A DNA stretch of 35,348 nucleotides from the NCBI GenBank assembly GCA_902782235.1, contig CACZML010000008.1, positions 1 through 35,348 of the forward strand, given 5' to 3'. This stretch comes from Oscillospiraceae bacterium (GTDB taxonomy: Bacteria; Bacillota; Clostridia; Saccharofermentanales; Saccharofermentanaceae). A model generated the notes under the pieces. The model saw nothing but the letters and a program-made list of their open reading frames with translations. It was not told where the DNA came from and did not search any database. Positions 8,001-14,329 of this stretch are shown here, piece after piece. Each line of letters opens with the position of its first letter. Position 1 is the first letter of the stretch. The position numbers and the translations under genes were made by a program.

Positions 8001-9034
8001 AGAAGAACATCATAAAACTATGTCAGAATAAATTTGCTATAGAGCAACTTATTAAGGAAAGTCCCGGTCAGGCAAACATATATAGAAAACTGATTACAAG
8101 CTACAGAAATAAATTCCTGTACGATCCAATTAAAAAGGATTCATGCAAATACATAGCTGATATGCTGAACTGTGATCCGAAAACGATTACAATCAAAAGC
8201 GTTTCTGGAAATTCTGCGGAGGCGCTTGAAAAAGGTATTGCCTTTGGACACGATCTGGATGTAACTTTTGTGTATAGAAATGGCAATACGGTTATTGAAA
8301 TACCTCAGTCTATAGCTGAAGAAGCACTGTATAAGACAACTTGTAGGCATGCTGGAATAGAATTCAAGAGTTTGGCTGAAGCCAGAGCCGCAGCAGAAAA
8401 ACTTCAGATTCATGCCTGTCAGCCAAGGGATGCGGAAAGACTCCCTGAAGTACAGAAATTCCTCGAAAAAAGCCTTAGAACGGAAGCTGTTAAAACAGAG
8501 TCCGTAGGCAAGTTTATAAATGCTGAAACATATAAGTCGGTTACTCCTTTCAAAAACGGAATGAATCAGATTGTTAAGACCTGCCCTGATGAGAAGACGA
8601 TGGAATATCTTACAAAACAGCTGAATCTTTATCAGACAGGAAAGACTACGATGAGCTCGAGTATGTCAAATGTTGTGCAAGGTGTAGGAGAACTTAAAGA
8701 TGGTTTCCGCTTTGTTGGAAAAGGCTGTAATCTTTTAAAGAATAAGTGTATAGGAGCCACCATAGTGGGTGGCAATCCAGGGATTTCCCAGCAATTTCAT
8801 GTCATGGTTGGTATAGCAAAGCAGGTGTCGAGCGGCAATGCTTCTGTTGCAAACGGATTCAAGCTAGTAAACTCGCTTGGCGGCTTTGAGAACTATTCAG
8901 TTTCCTGCTTCAGTCAGATGGGTTCGGTAAACGTTATATTACAAAATGGTGCACAAGCCGGTATGGGAAATGTAGTGCCAGCGTTATCAGGTGCGGTTGG
9001 AAGCAGCGTATTCAAGAATCCACCCAATTCATAA
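5075..9034 (+). CDS. Very large secreted or surface protein, unknown, NTase-like motif near C-terminus
   Basis: The most likely start is the ATG at 5075 (1319 residues), 9 nt after GGGAG at 5061-5065. A GTG at 5045 and an ATG at 5069 are in frame but poorly placed. The N-terminus has a basic stretch and hydrophobic core (LMAAMIIAVIISMLFSVIF), a signal peptide ending near VNADG. A Cys-containing beta-rich ectodomain follows, then an acidic linker (DPTEDDDKK) and a hydrophobic segment (GAAGGIAAATALIALGL). Next come Ig/CARDB-like beta regions (about 310-660), a helical region rich in aromatics (YYEWTYGYDAL), an Ala/Lys-rich helical segment, and a C-terminal domain with GNS then HDLDV (about residues 1045-1062). 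No known family was recognised over the full length. Large size, a mosaic layout and a small membrane protein gene 29 nt downstream resemble polymorphic toxins, but this is inference. Confidence 0.8.
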   Translation: MNCSGKKNRTLRKLMAAMIIAVIISMLFSVIFESRKVNADGHSGYWKYKGTEVVGPSKNFENSTMSGGNGHYACTASCLDDAYLDNHKGSCKGEYVSIKIDVDEPPMTTLKPGQEVRMTVNASFSASNPHDYVLFYSCRIYCNMGKNEYHNTEIRFKTADDKTSLGLDRTSEPNDYYGYGGHFFVIDGDQTFRATIPDGNVGETLWIRHTFSYGRGEDCIDTYYYYDWVDTTPSATPAYVVGNDQKETDPTEDDDKKVDIVVDSDAEEDPGDQDGGFIPAGIVEGWKVAKDIAGAAGGIAAATALIALGLSAKSTKYRMVIYKDFGDTIHRGEEVFVYACIMERDEKGNEKVNYDLTRQINIFSHDGTFDVYEQGPLAGDYKAARVSISGDVTNREEGIVSFRFTGKGGTYTNRMKFKIEEPMIIFYQDNLALPSCYEKHEPLPFTLKGFNLDKVKIKVETSYGSSYEAELAPSENVPGTYFAVLTDVDKSRQEAGTVSTSYLIVTADDGKSTRTESIKLLRVNDGLNVALPALNCYRANLPSAAGKRVDQLTKEDFVIATSTAKVILILYNEETHTIDQLPVLPEFELVPVDTDPVVKQRVDELGIEAKLTKVEKGYAEVTFFCTKTYLEPPCRFRIKLKARCTYEGKVYTCEKEVLMRSQPVRIFKTSEEEAAGAATDKEVQRKLLMMLKIISDHNWESELSGPVMIARLLLDYYEWTYGYDALLTYEVLDSFYNFLDEKNRIYYFEQAQAHREADIERDDFFHDLEYRTRFLDSWYGIAARIGLALGTGGWSEGAFLALDVNRAVIRYNDATPKENRTTWEQVKAGSIPVLIWAAFAGGGKLAAKVAPKLGAWASKQVAGSKFMPQKVKNMAEKVGKYFSETAENVKNCEPQKLAQRAANAERAMNAASAQGEAEASAMLKSMSGDLNALEKLMVAAQKAGDKEGAALLKELKIAVDTYRLSGKAAITEATLKKNIIKLCQNKFAIEQLIKESPGQANIYRKLITSYRNKFLYDPIKKDSCKYIADMLNCDPKTITIKSVSGNSAEALEKGIAFGHDLDVTFVYRNGNTVIEIPQSIAEEALYKTTCRHAGIEFKSLAEARAAAEKLQIHACQPRDAERLPEVQKFLEKSLRTEAVKTESVGKFINAETYKSVTPFKNGMNQIVKTCPDEKTMEYLTKQLNLYQTGKTTMSSSMSNVVQGVGELKDGFRFVGKGCNLLKNKCIGATIVGGNPGISQQFHVMVGIAKQVSSGNASVANGFKLVNSLGGFENYSVSCFSQMGSVNVILQNGAQAGMGNVVPALSGAVGSSVFKNPPNS

Positions 9035-9063
9035 CAAAGACATATTGAGAAAGAGGTACACAT

Positions 9064-9405
9064 ATGACTGACAATCAAATCAAAACATCAAAAGTCCTCT
9101 GCAGCCTTTCAACCGTTTTCATGGTTGTCAGCTGTTTGGTATCTCCCGTCGGAATGTTTATGTGGTTTGGAGCCGCAACGGAATATCCGCAGGATGTACC
9201 CCTGATGGATAAAGCGGTAATTGTTGTAATTGCAGGCGGAGTGGCGATAGTTGCCGGCTTGATCCTGGCCATTATAGCTAAGATAAAGAACCGTCAGAGC
9301 AAATGGGCTGTTGTCTGCATTGTTTTGACAGCCATATTCCTTTTTATTGGATTGTTATCTGCATTGTTTTTCGTGTGGGCGGCAAGCCAGTACCATTTCC
9401 ACTAA
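9064..9405 (+). CDS. Small multi-span membrane protein, possible partner of the large protein
   Basis: A 113-residue protein with AAAGAGG upstream of its ATG, 29 nt after the large protein gene. Three hydrophobic segments are visible: VLCSLSTVFMVVSCLVSPVGMFMWF, AVIVVIAGGVAIVAGLILAII and WAVVCIVLTAIFLFIGLLSALFFVW. No family was recognised. Its position directly behind a mosaic secreted protein fits an immunity or anchoring protein, but small membrane proteins are common and the position alone proves nothing. It ends 19 bp before a convergent gene with no obvious terminator between them. Confidence 0.7.
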   Translation: MTDNQIKTSKVLCSLSTVFMVVSCLVSPVGMFMWFGAATEYPQDVPLMDKAVIVVIAGGVAIVAGLILAIIAKIKNRQSKWAVVCIVLTAIFLFIGLLSALFFVWAASQYHFH

Positions 9406-9424
9406 GGAAACACCGGAATTACCC

Positions 9425-9922
9425 TCAGTCTGATATGACCACATCCGCCGGCAGCTTGCTCTGATTAGTGCCGTCACATGAATAGATGATGATAAGCGCC
9501 TTCTGTCCGGCGCTGGCTTTCTTGTAGGTAAAGCCGGAAACTACATGCGAGGCCGCTTCATTGTTCGGGTTTATAACGCTTACTTTGTATTTGGTGTGAT
9601 ATTTTGTGCGGGTGCAGGAACGGTCGGTTATCTTGCAAGCCATAACAGTGTATTTGCTGTCACGTATAAGCTTATATCTGTCCATATCCGACACGGCGCA
9701 CCCTAAAGCGATTATAAGGAACAGAATTGCCGCTACAATAAATCCGGCAGCATATGGAAACTTGTCGGTTATTGCATAAATCCCGATGGCCAGCAGTCCG
9801 CAGCCGATAATTGCAAAGATGATGCACATTAATATATCTTTGCGTCTGAAGTGTTTAATATATTTAAGCACTGCATCGTGTTCTTGAGGTGTCGGCTTTG
9901 TCCCAAATGAGTATTTGTCCAT
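9425..9922 (-). CDS. Membrane protein of unknown function with two TM helices and a soluble C-terminal domain
   Basis: A 165-residue protein with GGGTGG about 7 nt before its ATG. Residues about 30-75 form two adjacent membrane helices (ILMCIIFAIIGCGLLAIGIYAI and AAGFIVAAILFLIIALGCAV). The remaining 85 residues look like a small beta domain (YTVMACKITDRSCT, KYKVSVINPNNE, KALIIIYSCDG). This two-helix plus beta-domain layout is common among uncharacterised Clostridia membrane proteins. It has its own candidate promoter and faces the large-protein operon tail to tail. Confidence 0.7.
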   Translation of the reverse strand: MDKYSFGTKPTPQEHDAVLKYIKHFRRKDILMCIIFAIIGCGLLAIGIYAITDKFPYAAGFIVAAILFLIIALGCAVSDMDRYKLIRDSKYTVMACKITDRSCTRTKYHTKYKVSVINPNNEAASHVVSGFTYKKASAGQKALIIIYSCDGTNQSKLPADVVISD

Positions 9923-9985
9923 AAATCCACCCGATCATGAATGATACAAACTGCAACGGCAAAAACGAACGATCTATATAGTTAA

Positions 9986-10014
9986 ACAATAACTTCAATC
10001 GATATATACGTCAA
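9986..10014 (-). promoter_or_regulatory. Candidate promoter for the 9922 membrane gene
   Basis: Reading the minus strand, TTGACG (10014-10009) is followed after 17 bp by TATTGT (9991-9986). The -35 has one mismatch and the -10 has two. It lies immediately after the terminator of the glycosyltransferase gene, where a new transcript should begin. Confidence 0.5.
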
Positions 10015-10017
10015 CAA

Positions 10018-10052
10018 ATAAAAAACGCGACTCCCTACGGCGCCGCGTTTTT
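10018..10052 (-). terminator. Intrinsic terminator of the glycosyltransferase gene
   Basis: AAAAACGCG (10021-10029) pairs with CGCGTTTTT (10044-10052) around a GC-rich 14-nt loop that can pair further. Read on the minus strand the stem is followed by a T-run, just behind the stop codon at 10059. The A and T tracts on both sides also allow termination from the other direction. Confidence 0.8.
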
Positions 10053-10058
10053 CGTATA

Positions 10059-11369
10059 TCATGAAATCTTCCTGCTCGTTTCTCGTTGTGCGAATTCAGC
10101 ACTGAGAGAAGATGTGGTGGCTTTGTGCTGAATCGGTTTCCAACCGGGGTTTACAAAGAGGGCCGCAAAAGCGATCGGTATATAAGTGAGCATAAAGAGC
10201 GGGAAGGAGAATACTGAGAAGATCTTCCTTGCTGTTCCTGCATGGATGTTTTTCCACTCTGTAATGAGTGTGATCGTGCCGAGGACAAAGAGCATTGCGC
10301 ATCCGTTGAAGACTGTCTCGCCCATTGACCAGATAGCGATCATGATGTCGTCGCCTCTTACTGCACCGATGATGCCGTAGAGGAGGTTGCATACGATAGA
10401 TGTCGCAGTAAGGAAGAATGCCGGCATGATGTTCATTGCCATGTCGAATGCTGCGAAGTTACCGTGGAACATACCGTAGATAAGGTCTTTTCCATACTTC
10501 TGGAAAACCTGGAGATAGCCTCTTGCCCAGCGCATACGCTGAGTTACTGACTGCTTCAGGGATGTAGGCTGCTCGTCGTAGAAAACTGCTGTTCTGCAGA
10601 ACGCGATCTTCTTACCCTTGCAGACCTGGTTGATAGTGAACTCAATATCCTCTGTAAGGAGATGGAACGGCCATCCGCCGATATCCTTAAGGACCTTATC
10701 GGAGAAGAAGAAGCCTGTGCCGGAAATAGCGGCGGAAGAACCAAGTCTGTAACGTGAATAGTTAAGATACATGGATTCACGGAGGAACCAGAGGCCGTAG
10801 CCTGAGCTGATCCAGTTATCGCCGTAATTCTTTGTTGCGCGGTAAGAAGTGATAGCCTCATTACCTGCGAGGTGGCACTTGTGCATCTCTTCGATGTATG
10901 TGGGTGAAAGGATGTTATCGGCATCGAAAACGAAGTAACCGTCGAATCCCATCGGGTAATCGTACTTGATGTGCTTCAAGAGCATCTCGATAGCATAACC
11001 CTTGCCGATGTACTTGGCAGACTTTCTTGTGTATGCGACTGCGCCGTGGTCGACAGCAACACCGTATGTGTTATCGGTGCAATTGTCCGCCATAACGAAG
11101 ACTGTGATATCACCCTTATAAGTCTGATTGTTGATACTGTCGATGAGCTGGCCGATTACGTTCTCCTCGTTACGTGCGCTGATGAGAACAGCGTAGCGCT
11201 TAAGGTGTCTCTCGCAAAGCTCGTTGTCAGCGTCTGCCTTTGCATTCTTTAACCTTCTCTTGTCCCTTTGCTGGAACCAAAGAGAGATCGGCACATACAG
11301 GAACTGGTATGAGTAGCAAACAGCAAAAATCGCTGTGATGATGAAGTTAATGATTCTAATAGTTTCCAT
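10059..11369 (-). CDS. Membrane-bound family 2 glycosyltransferase
   Basis: A processive-type GT2 of 436 residues. The chosen start is the ATG at 11369, with GGGGAG and AAGAG just upstream. A longer frame to 11498 has no ribosome binding site, and its extra 43 residues look non-coding. An N-terminal membrane helix (about 7-32) precedes the GT-A domain: VLISARNEE at 61-69, the DAD metal motif at 149-151, TED at 239-241 and QRMRWARG at 277-284. These correspond to the D, DxD, ED and QxxRW signatures of hyaluronan, chitin and cellulose synthase-like enzymes. The C-terminus has about four more helices. It probably polymerises or flips a cell-surface polysaccharide or glycolipid sugar. The product is unknown, and no partner gene (PilZ, secretion) is adjacent. 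Confidence 0.9.
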   Translation of the reverse strand: METIRIINFIITAIFAVCYSYQFLYVPISLWFQQRDKRRLKNAKADADNELCERHLKRYAVLISARNEENVIGQLIDSINNQTYKGDITVFVMADNCTDNTYGVAVDHGAVAYTRKSAKYIGKGYAIEMLLKHIKYDYPMGFDGYFVFDADNILSPTYIEEMHKCHLAGNEAITSYRATKNYGDNWISSGYGLWFLRESMYLNYSRYRLGSSAAISGTGFFFSDKVLKDIGGWPFHLLTEDIEFTINQVCKGKKIAFCRTAVFYDEQPTSLKQSVTQRMRWARGYLQVFQKYGKDLIYGMFHGNFAAFDMAMNIMPAFFLTATSIVCNLLYGIIGAVRGDDIMIAIWSMGETVFNGCAMLFVLGTITLITEWKNIHAGTARKIFSVFSFPLFMLTYIPIAFAALFVNPGWKPIQHKATTSSLSAEFAQRETSRKIS

Positions 11370-11731
11370 AAATTCTCTTTTCTCCCCGCGACACATTATG
11401 GCACAGACTTTCTTAAATTGAAGTGTCGAAAACCTTAAGATTTCCTTAATATTGAGGCAAATTTTCGTGCAGAATGAGGCGTAACGCTCACTTTCCATGC
11501 TTAAAAATGCCCGAAAAGCCTGATTTTATTGCGTTTACAAGTCTCCTTTCTTCCCCGTTTGGCAATAGTATAGATTTGGTAAAGATTTGCCTCCATTCAT
11601 TCTTCTTACGCATTTCTTACATCTTTGTCACTTTTGATCTTCCGCGCGCGTTTTGAATGTCTTCTCTCACGCGGATATAATATAAGGGTCACTGGAAAAC
11701 ATCAGCAATTTTTTACGGAATAAGGTGAACT
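11370..11731. other. 362-bp divergent regulatory region
   Basis: This separates the glycosyltransferase (minus) from the macro-domain gene (plus). On the minus strand a weak promoter may be formed by TTCAAT (11422-11417) and CATAAT (11399-11394), 17 bp apart. On the plus strand a better one lies at 11653-11681. I see no gene in it. The rightward frames are short and lack ribosome binding sites. Confidence 0.5.
11653..11681 (+). promoter_or_regulatory. Promoter of the macro-domain gene
   Basis: TTGAAT (11653-11658) and TATAAT (11676-11681) are separated by 17 bp. The expected leader before the ATG at 11732 is about 45 nt. Confidence 0.7.
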
Positions 11732-12934
11732 ATGGCATTTCAGATCGTACGTAACGACATAACGAAGGTAAAAGCAGACGCGATCGTCAACACGGCAAAT
11801 CCCGAGCCTACATACATGGCTGGCACTGATGCTGCGATCTACGAAGCAGCTGGCGCGGAAGAGCTCCTTAAAGAGCGTAAGAAAGCAGGCATAATCAATG
11901 CCGGCGAAGTCTTAGTAACTCCCGCATTTAATCTTGATGCAAAATACATTTTCCACACGGTTGGTCCTATTTGGGAAGGTGGCAATAACGGCGAGAAAGA
12001 GACCGTCAGAAAATGCTATGAGAACTGCCTTAAAAAGGCTGTTGAATTAGGCATCGGAAGCATCGCTTTCCCGCTTATTTCCACAGGTGTTTACGGCTTC
12101 CCCAAAACCGACGTGCTCCTTATCGCAACAGGCGTTTTCAGTGAGTTCCTGGCTGAACATGAACTTGATATCACGCTGGCAGTTTTCGACAACGAATCAT
12201 TCGAATTATCGGGAAAGATCTTCGCCGGCGTCGACGAATATATCGACGAACATTATGTGGAAGAGAAGACCGTTGAAGAATACGGTTTTGCAGATGCCCT
12301 GGAAGATGTTGAACCCGAGAGAGATTCAGGCATAAGACATCGCTTAAAAGGCATCCGCGGCAAGCGCAGCTATATGCGTGAGGACGCCGCCGCAAGTGCT
12401 GCTCCTATATTCGAAGATGCTGAAGCTGCACCGGTTCCGCCGCCTGCATCAGCTACTGCCTGTGCTGCAAAAATACCGGCACCTGATAAGAATTTACCGC
12501 TGTCCGCTTCCAATGCATTTATGGGCGGTGCGGGCATGGCTGTGTCTGCTTCCCAAACGCCCAAGCAGAGATCTCTTGATGACGTTGTTAAGAATCTCAC
12601 GGAGACATGGTCTGAGAGCCTTCTTCGCATGATCGATGAGAAAGGCTACACCGACGTTGAAGTATATAAGCGCGCAAACGTCGACAGAAAGCACTTCTCG
12701 AAGATCAGGACGGACAAAAATTATCTTCCGAAGAAGAAAACTGCACTTGCATTTGCTCTGGCATTAAAGCTCAATATCGACGAAGCAAAAGACTTCCTTG
12801 GCCGCGCGGGATATGCATTCTCGCCGTCGAGCAAAACAGATCTTATCGTGCAGTATTTCATCGAGAATGAAGTATACGAGATCATGACGATCAACCTGGC
12901 TCTATGCCAGCACAACGAACCACTTCTGGGCTGA
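11732..12934 (+). CDS. Macro-domain protein with C-terminal HTH-like domain
   Basis: A 400-residue protein with AAGGTG 5 nt before its ATG. Residues 1 to about 170 are a macro domain that should bind ADP-ribose or a derivative: NTANPEP, AGTDAAIYEAAG, HTVGP and PLISTGVYGFP are its nucleotide-binding loops. The usual NAAN is NTAN here and the glycine-rich loop is AGTD, the form seen in a common Firmicutes subfamily. An Ala/Pro-rich linker (about 215-280) joins it to a helical C-terminal domain (WSESLLRMIDEKG, VEVYKRANVDRKHFSKIR, LAFALALKLNIDEA) that resembles a Cro/XRE-type fold. The pairing suggests a regulator that responds to NAD-derived metabolites or ADP-ribosylation, which is inferred. 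A TerY-like VWA gene follows on the same strand. Confidence 0.88.
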   Translation: MAFQIVRNDITKVKADAIVNTANPEPTYMAGTDAAIYEAAGAEELLKERKKAGIINAGEVLVTPAFNLDAKYIFHTVGPIWEGGNNGEKETVRKCYENCLKKAVELGIGSIAFPLISTGVYGFPKTDVLLIATGVFSEFLAEHELDITLAVFDNESFELSGKIFAGVDEYIDEHYVEEKTVEEYGFADALEDVEPERDSGIRHRLKGIRGKRSYMREDAAASAAPIFEDAEAAPVPPPASATACAAKIPAPDKNLPLSASNAFMGGAGMAVSASQTPKQRSLDDVVKNLTETWSESLLRMIDEKGYTDVEVYKRANVDRKHFSKIRTDKNYLPKKKTALAFALALKLNIDEAKDFLGRAGYAFSPSSKTDLIVQYFIENEVYEIMTINLALCQHNEPLLG

Positions 12935-12943
12935 CCTTAAAAT

Positions 12944-12960
12944 GTCGCTTCCAAAGCGAC
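12944..12960 (+). terminator. Small hairpin after the macro-domain gene
   Basis: GTCGCTT (12944-12950) pairs with AAGCGAC (12954-12960) around CCA, 9 bp after the stop codon. There is no T-run behind it. It is more likely a weak attenuator or a 3' stabilising stem than a full terminator, so some readthrough into the VWA gene is expected. Confidence 0.4.
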
Positions 12961-13081
12961 CCCTGACCTCCTCAAACCACCTATACTGAAGCCACAAAGG
13001 AACAGAAGCCGACGGAATAACGGCAGGCTGGCAACAAAAAAGTGTGCCGCAGTAAAGGCGGCGGAAAGCGAGGAAACGGAA

Positions 13082-13756
13082 ATGAAAAAGGGATTGACAG
13101 AAATCGTATTTATCCTTGACCGAAGCGGTTCAATGGGTGGTCTCGAAAATGACACGATCGGCGGATACAACTCCATGATCGAGAAGCAGAAAAATGAAGA
13201 GGGTGAGGCGATAATCTCGACAGTCCTTTTCGACCACGAGTCAGAGATCCTGCACGACAGAGTTCCGCTTGCCAAGATCGAACCCATCACTGAAAAGGAA
13301 TACTTCGTAAGAGGTTCGACAGCGCTCCTTGATGCAGTCGGCGGCGCGATCCACCACATCGGAAACATCCACAAATATGCGAGAGATGAGGATGTTCCGG
13401 AGAAGACTCTGTTCATCATAACAACTGACGGCATGGAAAACTGCAGCAGGGAATACTCATACAACAAAGTCAAAAAGATGGTCGAAAGGCAGAAGGAAAA
13501 GTATCATTGGGAGTTCATTTTCCTCGGTGCGAACATCGATGCGGTAAACGTTGCAAACCAGTTCGGCGTCGACAAGAGCAGAGCCGTCAGATTCGAGTGT
13601 GATGGCGCCGGAACAGCACTCAACTATCAGGTCATGTCCAAGATGGTCTCCTGTGCAAGAGCCTGCAAATCATCTGCGGAAATGAATGCAGCATTCGACT
13701 CCGACGAGATGCTTGCCGAGATCAGGGACGACTACAAAAACAGACACAAGAAGTAA
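13082..13756 (+). CDS. TerY-like VWA domain protein
   Basis: A 224-residue cytoplasmic von Willebrand factor A domain with GAGGAAA upstream of its ATG. The MIDAS metal site is complete: DRSGS (residues 13-17), the Thr in RGSTALLDA and TTDGMEN. These bind Mg(II) and mediate protein contacts. There is no signal peptide or membrane helix. The C-terminal helical part (about 170-224) is lysine-rich. This subfamily resembles TerY/YegL-type VWA proteins, which often neighbour stress or signalling kinases and phosphatases. Here its neighbour is the macro-domain/HTH protein 147 bp upstream. Function is not known. A strong terminator follows. Confidence 0.88.
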   Translation: MKKGLTEIVFILDRSGSMGGLENDTIGGYNSMIEKQKNEEGEAIISTVLFDHESEILHDRVPLAKIEPITEKEYFVRGSTALLDAVGGAIHHIGNIHKYARDEDVPEKTLFIITTDGMENCSREYSYNKVKKMVERQKEKYHWEFIFLGANIDAVNVANQFGVDKSRAVRFECDGAGTALNYQVMSKMVSCARACKSSAEMNAAFDSDEMLAEIRDDYKNRHKK

Positions 13757-13770
13757 GCGGAAAAGTTGAT

Positions 13771-13804
13771 AAAAAACCGCCCGGGAGTTTTCCGGGCGTT
13801 TTTT
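13771..13804 (+). terminator. Intrinsic terminator of the VWA gene
   Basis: CGCCCGG and CCGGGCG form a 7-bp GC stem around GAGTTTT. A-rich sequence lies on the left and a run of six T on the right. It is preceded by the VWA stop codon at 13754-13756. Confidence 0.92.
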
Positions 13805-13940
13805 ATGTCAATTCGGTTTTTAGGACAGAGTTTTAACTTATTGGTCAAGGACCTGTTTGTTGTCCCATTAAGTTAATGCTTTGAGCAAGTATATCAACTA
13901 TGATTTTTACGAGGTGTTACCTCCAACGGAAGGCGGTTGC

Positions 13941-13972
13941 CCTCCATTACCCCTTTCGAGGAGAATGGAGGT
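13941..13972 (+). promoter_or_regulatory. Hairpin that sequesters the toxin ribosome binding site
   Basis: CCTCCATT (13941-13948) is perfectly complementary to AATGGAGG (13964-13971), which contains the Shine-Dalgarno sequence of the 29-residue toxin. Inner CC/GG pairs across the TTTC loop can extend the stem. In the folded leader the ribosome binding site would be hidden, as in many type I toxin mRNAs. Confidence 0.8.
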
Positions 13973-13978
13973 GATTGT

Positions 13979-14068
13979 ATGACAGATTATGAGCTCTTGA
14001 ATATTGTTATCAATATCGGACTTATGATAGTTGCGATCATTGCTCTGTGTGTGAAAACCAGGCATTAA
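13979..14068 (+). CDS. Holin-like type I toxin peptide (29 residues)
   Basis: The peptide MTDYELLNIVINIGLMIVAI continues to a short C-terminal VKTRH. It has the MTxYExL opening, one hydrophobic helix and basic end of the Firmicutes putative holin-like toxin (Hol_Tox) family related to TxpA. GGAGGTG lies at 13967-13973, but inside a perfect hairpin. On the opposite strand an antisense RNA with a near-consensus promoter ends at the toxin stop codon. Such peptides insert into the cell's own membrane when overproduced. It lies between two unrelated genes with terminators on both sides, so it is an independent unit. The family call rests on length, motif and genetic layout. Confidence 0.8.
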   Translation: MTDYELLNIVINIGLMIVAIIALCVKTRH

Positions 14069-14102
14069 AAAACCGCCCGTAGCCTTGAAAACTTAGGCGG
14101 TT
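14067..14102 (-). terminator. Terminator of the antisense RNA
   Basis: AACCGCC (14071-14077) pairs with GGCGGTT (14096-14102). Read on the minus strand the stem is followed by T6, opposite the A-run at the toxin stop codon. On the plus strand the stem is followed by AAAAC, so it should not stop the toxin transcript efficiently. Confidence 0.8.
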
Positions 14103-14149
14103 AAAACCTAAACTTGAGGGCAGCCGTCGACCGGTAACACCTCATCTGT
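14067..14149 (-). ncRNA. Antisense RNA antitoxin for the holin-like toxin
   Basis: A predicted RNA of about 80 nt, starting near 14149 from the promoter at 14184-14156 and ending at the T-run that mirrors A6 at 14067-14072. It runs against the toxin transcript and would be fully complementary to the 3' untranslated part of that mRNA. This is the convergent layout of txpA/ratA and par-type loci. Its first part (GAGGTGTTACC) equals the toxin mRNA 5' region at 13911-13921. No open frame worth noting lies within it. Confidence 0.7.
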
Positions 14150-14155
14150 AAGTTC

Positions 14156-14184
14156 ATTATATCGTCATGGAAAATAGGCGTCAA
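14156..14184 (-). promoter_or_regulatory. Promoter of the antisense RNA
   Basis: On the minus strand TTGACG (14184-14179) and TATAAT (14161-14156) are spaced exactly 17 bp. The -35 lies in a perfect 8-bp inverted repeat, GCGTCAAC (14178-14185) with GTTGACGC (14198-14205). Confidence 0.8.
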
Positions 14185-14261
14185 CAAGCTGAAGCAGGTT
14201 GACGCACTGCTGTCCAAAAATGGCCGCAAAACCGAAGATATAATGATGATAAGTCCGTTTA

Positions 14262-14291
14262 TTGTCCGTCTAAAAGGAGCCGGATTGTATA
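14262..14291 (+). promoter_or_regulatory. Candidate promoter of the DUF2130 gene
   Basis: TTGTCC (14262-14267) is followed after 18 bp by TGTATA (14286-14291). A better TATAAT at 14290-14295 is 22 bp from that -35. The -10 is somewhere in this AT-rich stretch, and the exact hexamer is uncertain. Confidence 0.45.
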
Positions 14292-14329
14292 TAATAAATC
14301 CATAAAGTTGAACAGGGAGGATTATCAGT

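Noticed and set aside
11370-11498. N-terminal extension of the glycosyltransferase to 11498
   Set aside because: There is no ribosome binding site at 11498, while the ATG at 11369 has one and is followed directly by the expected membrane helix.
14137-14306. A stop-free plus-strand frame of about 55 codons between the antisense promoter and the DUF2130 gene
   Set aside because: It has no start codon at its beginning and no ribosome binding site, is short enough to occur by chance, and overlaps the promoter regions.
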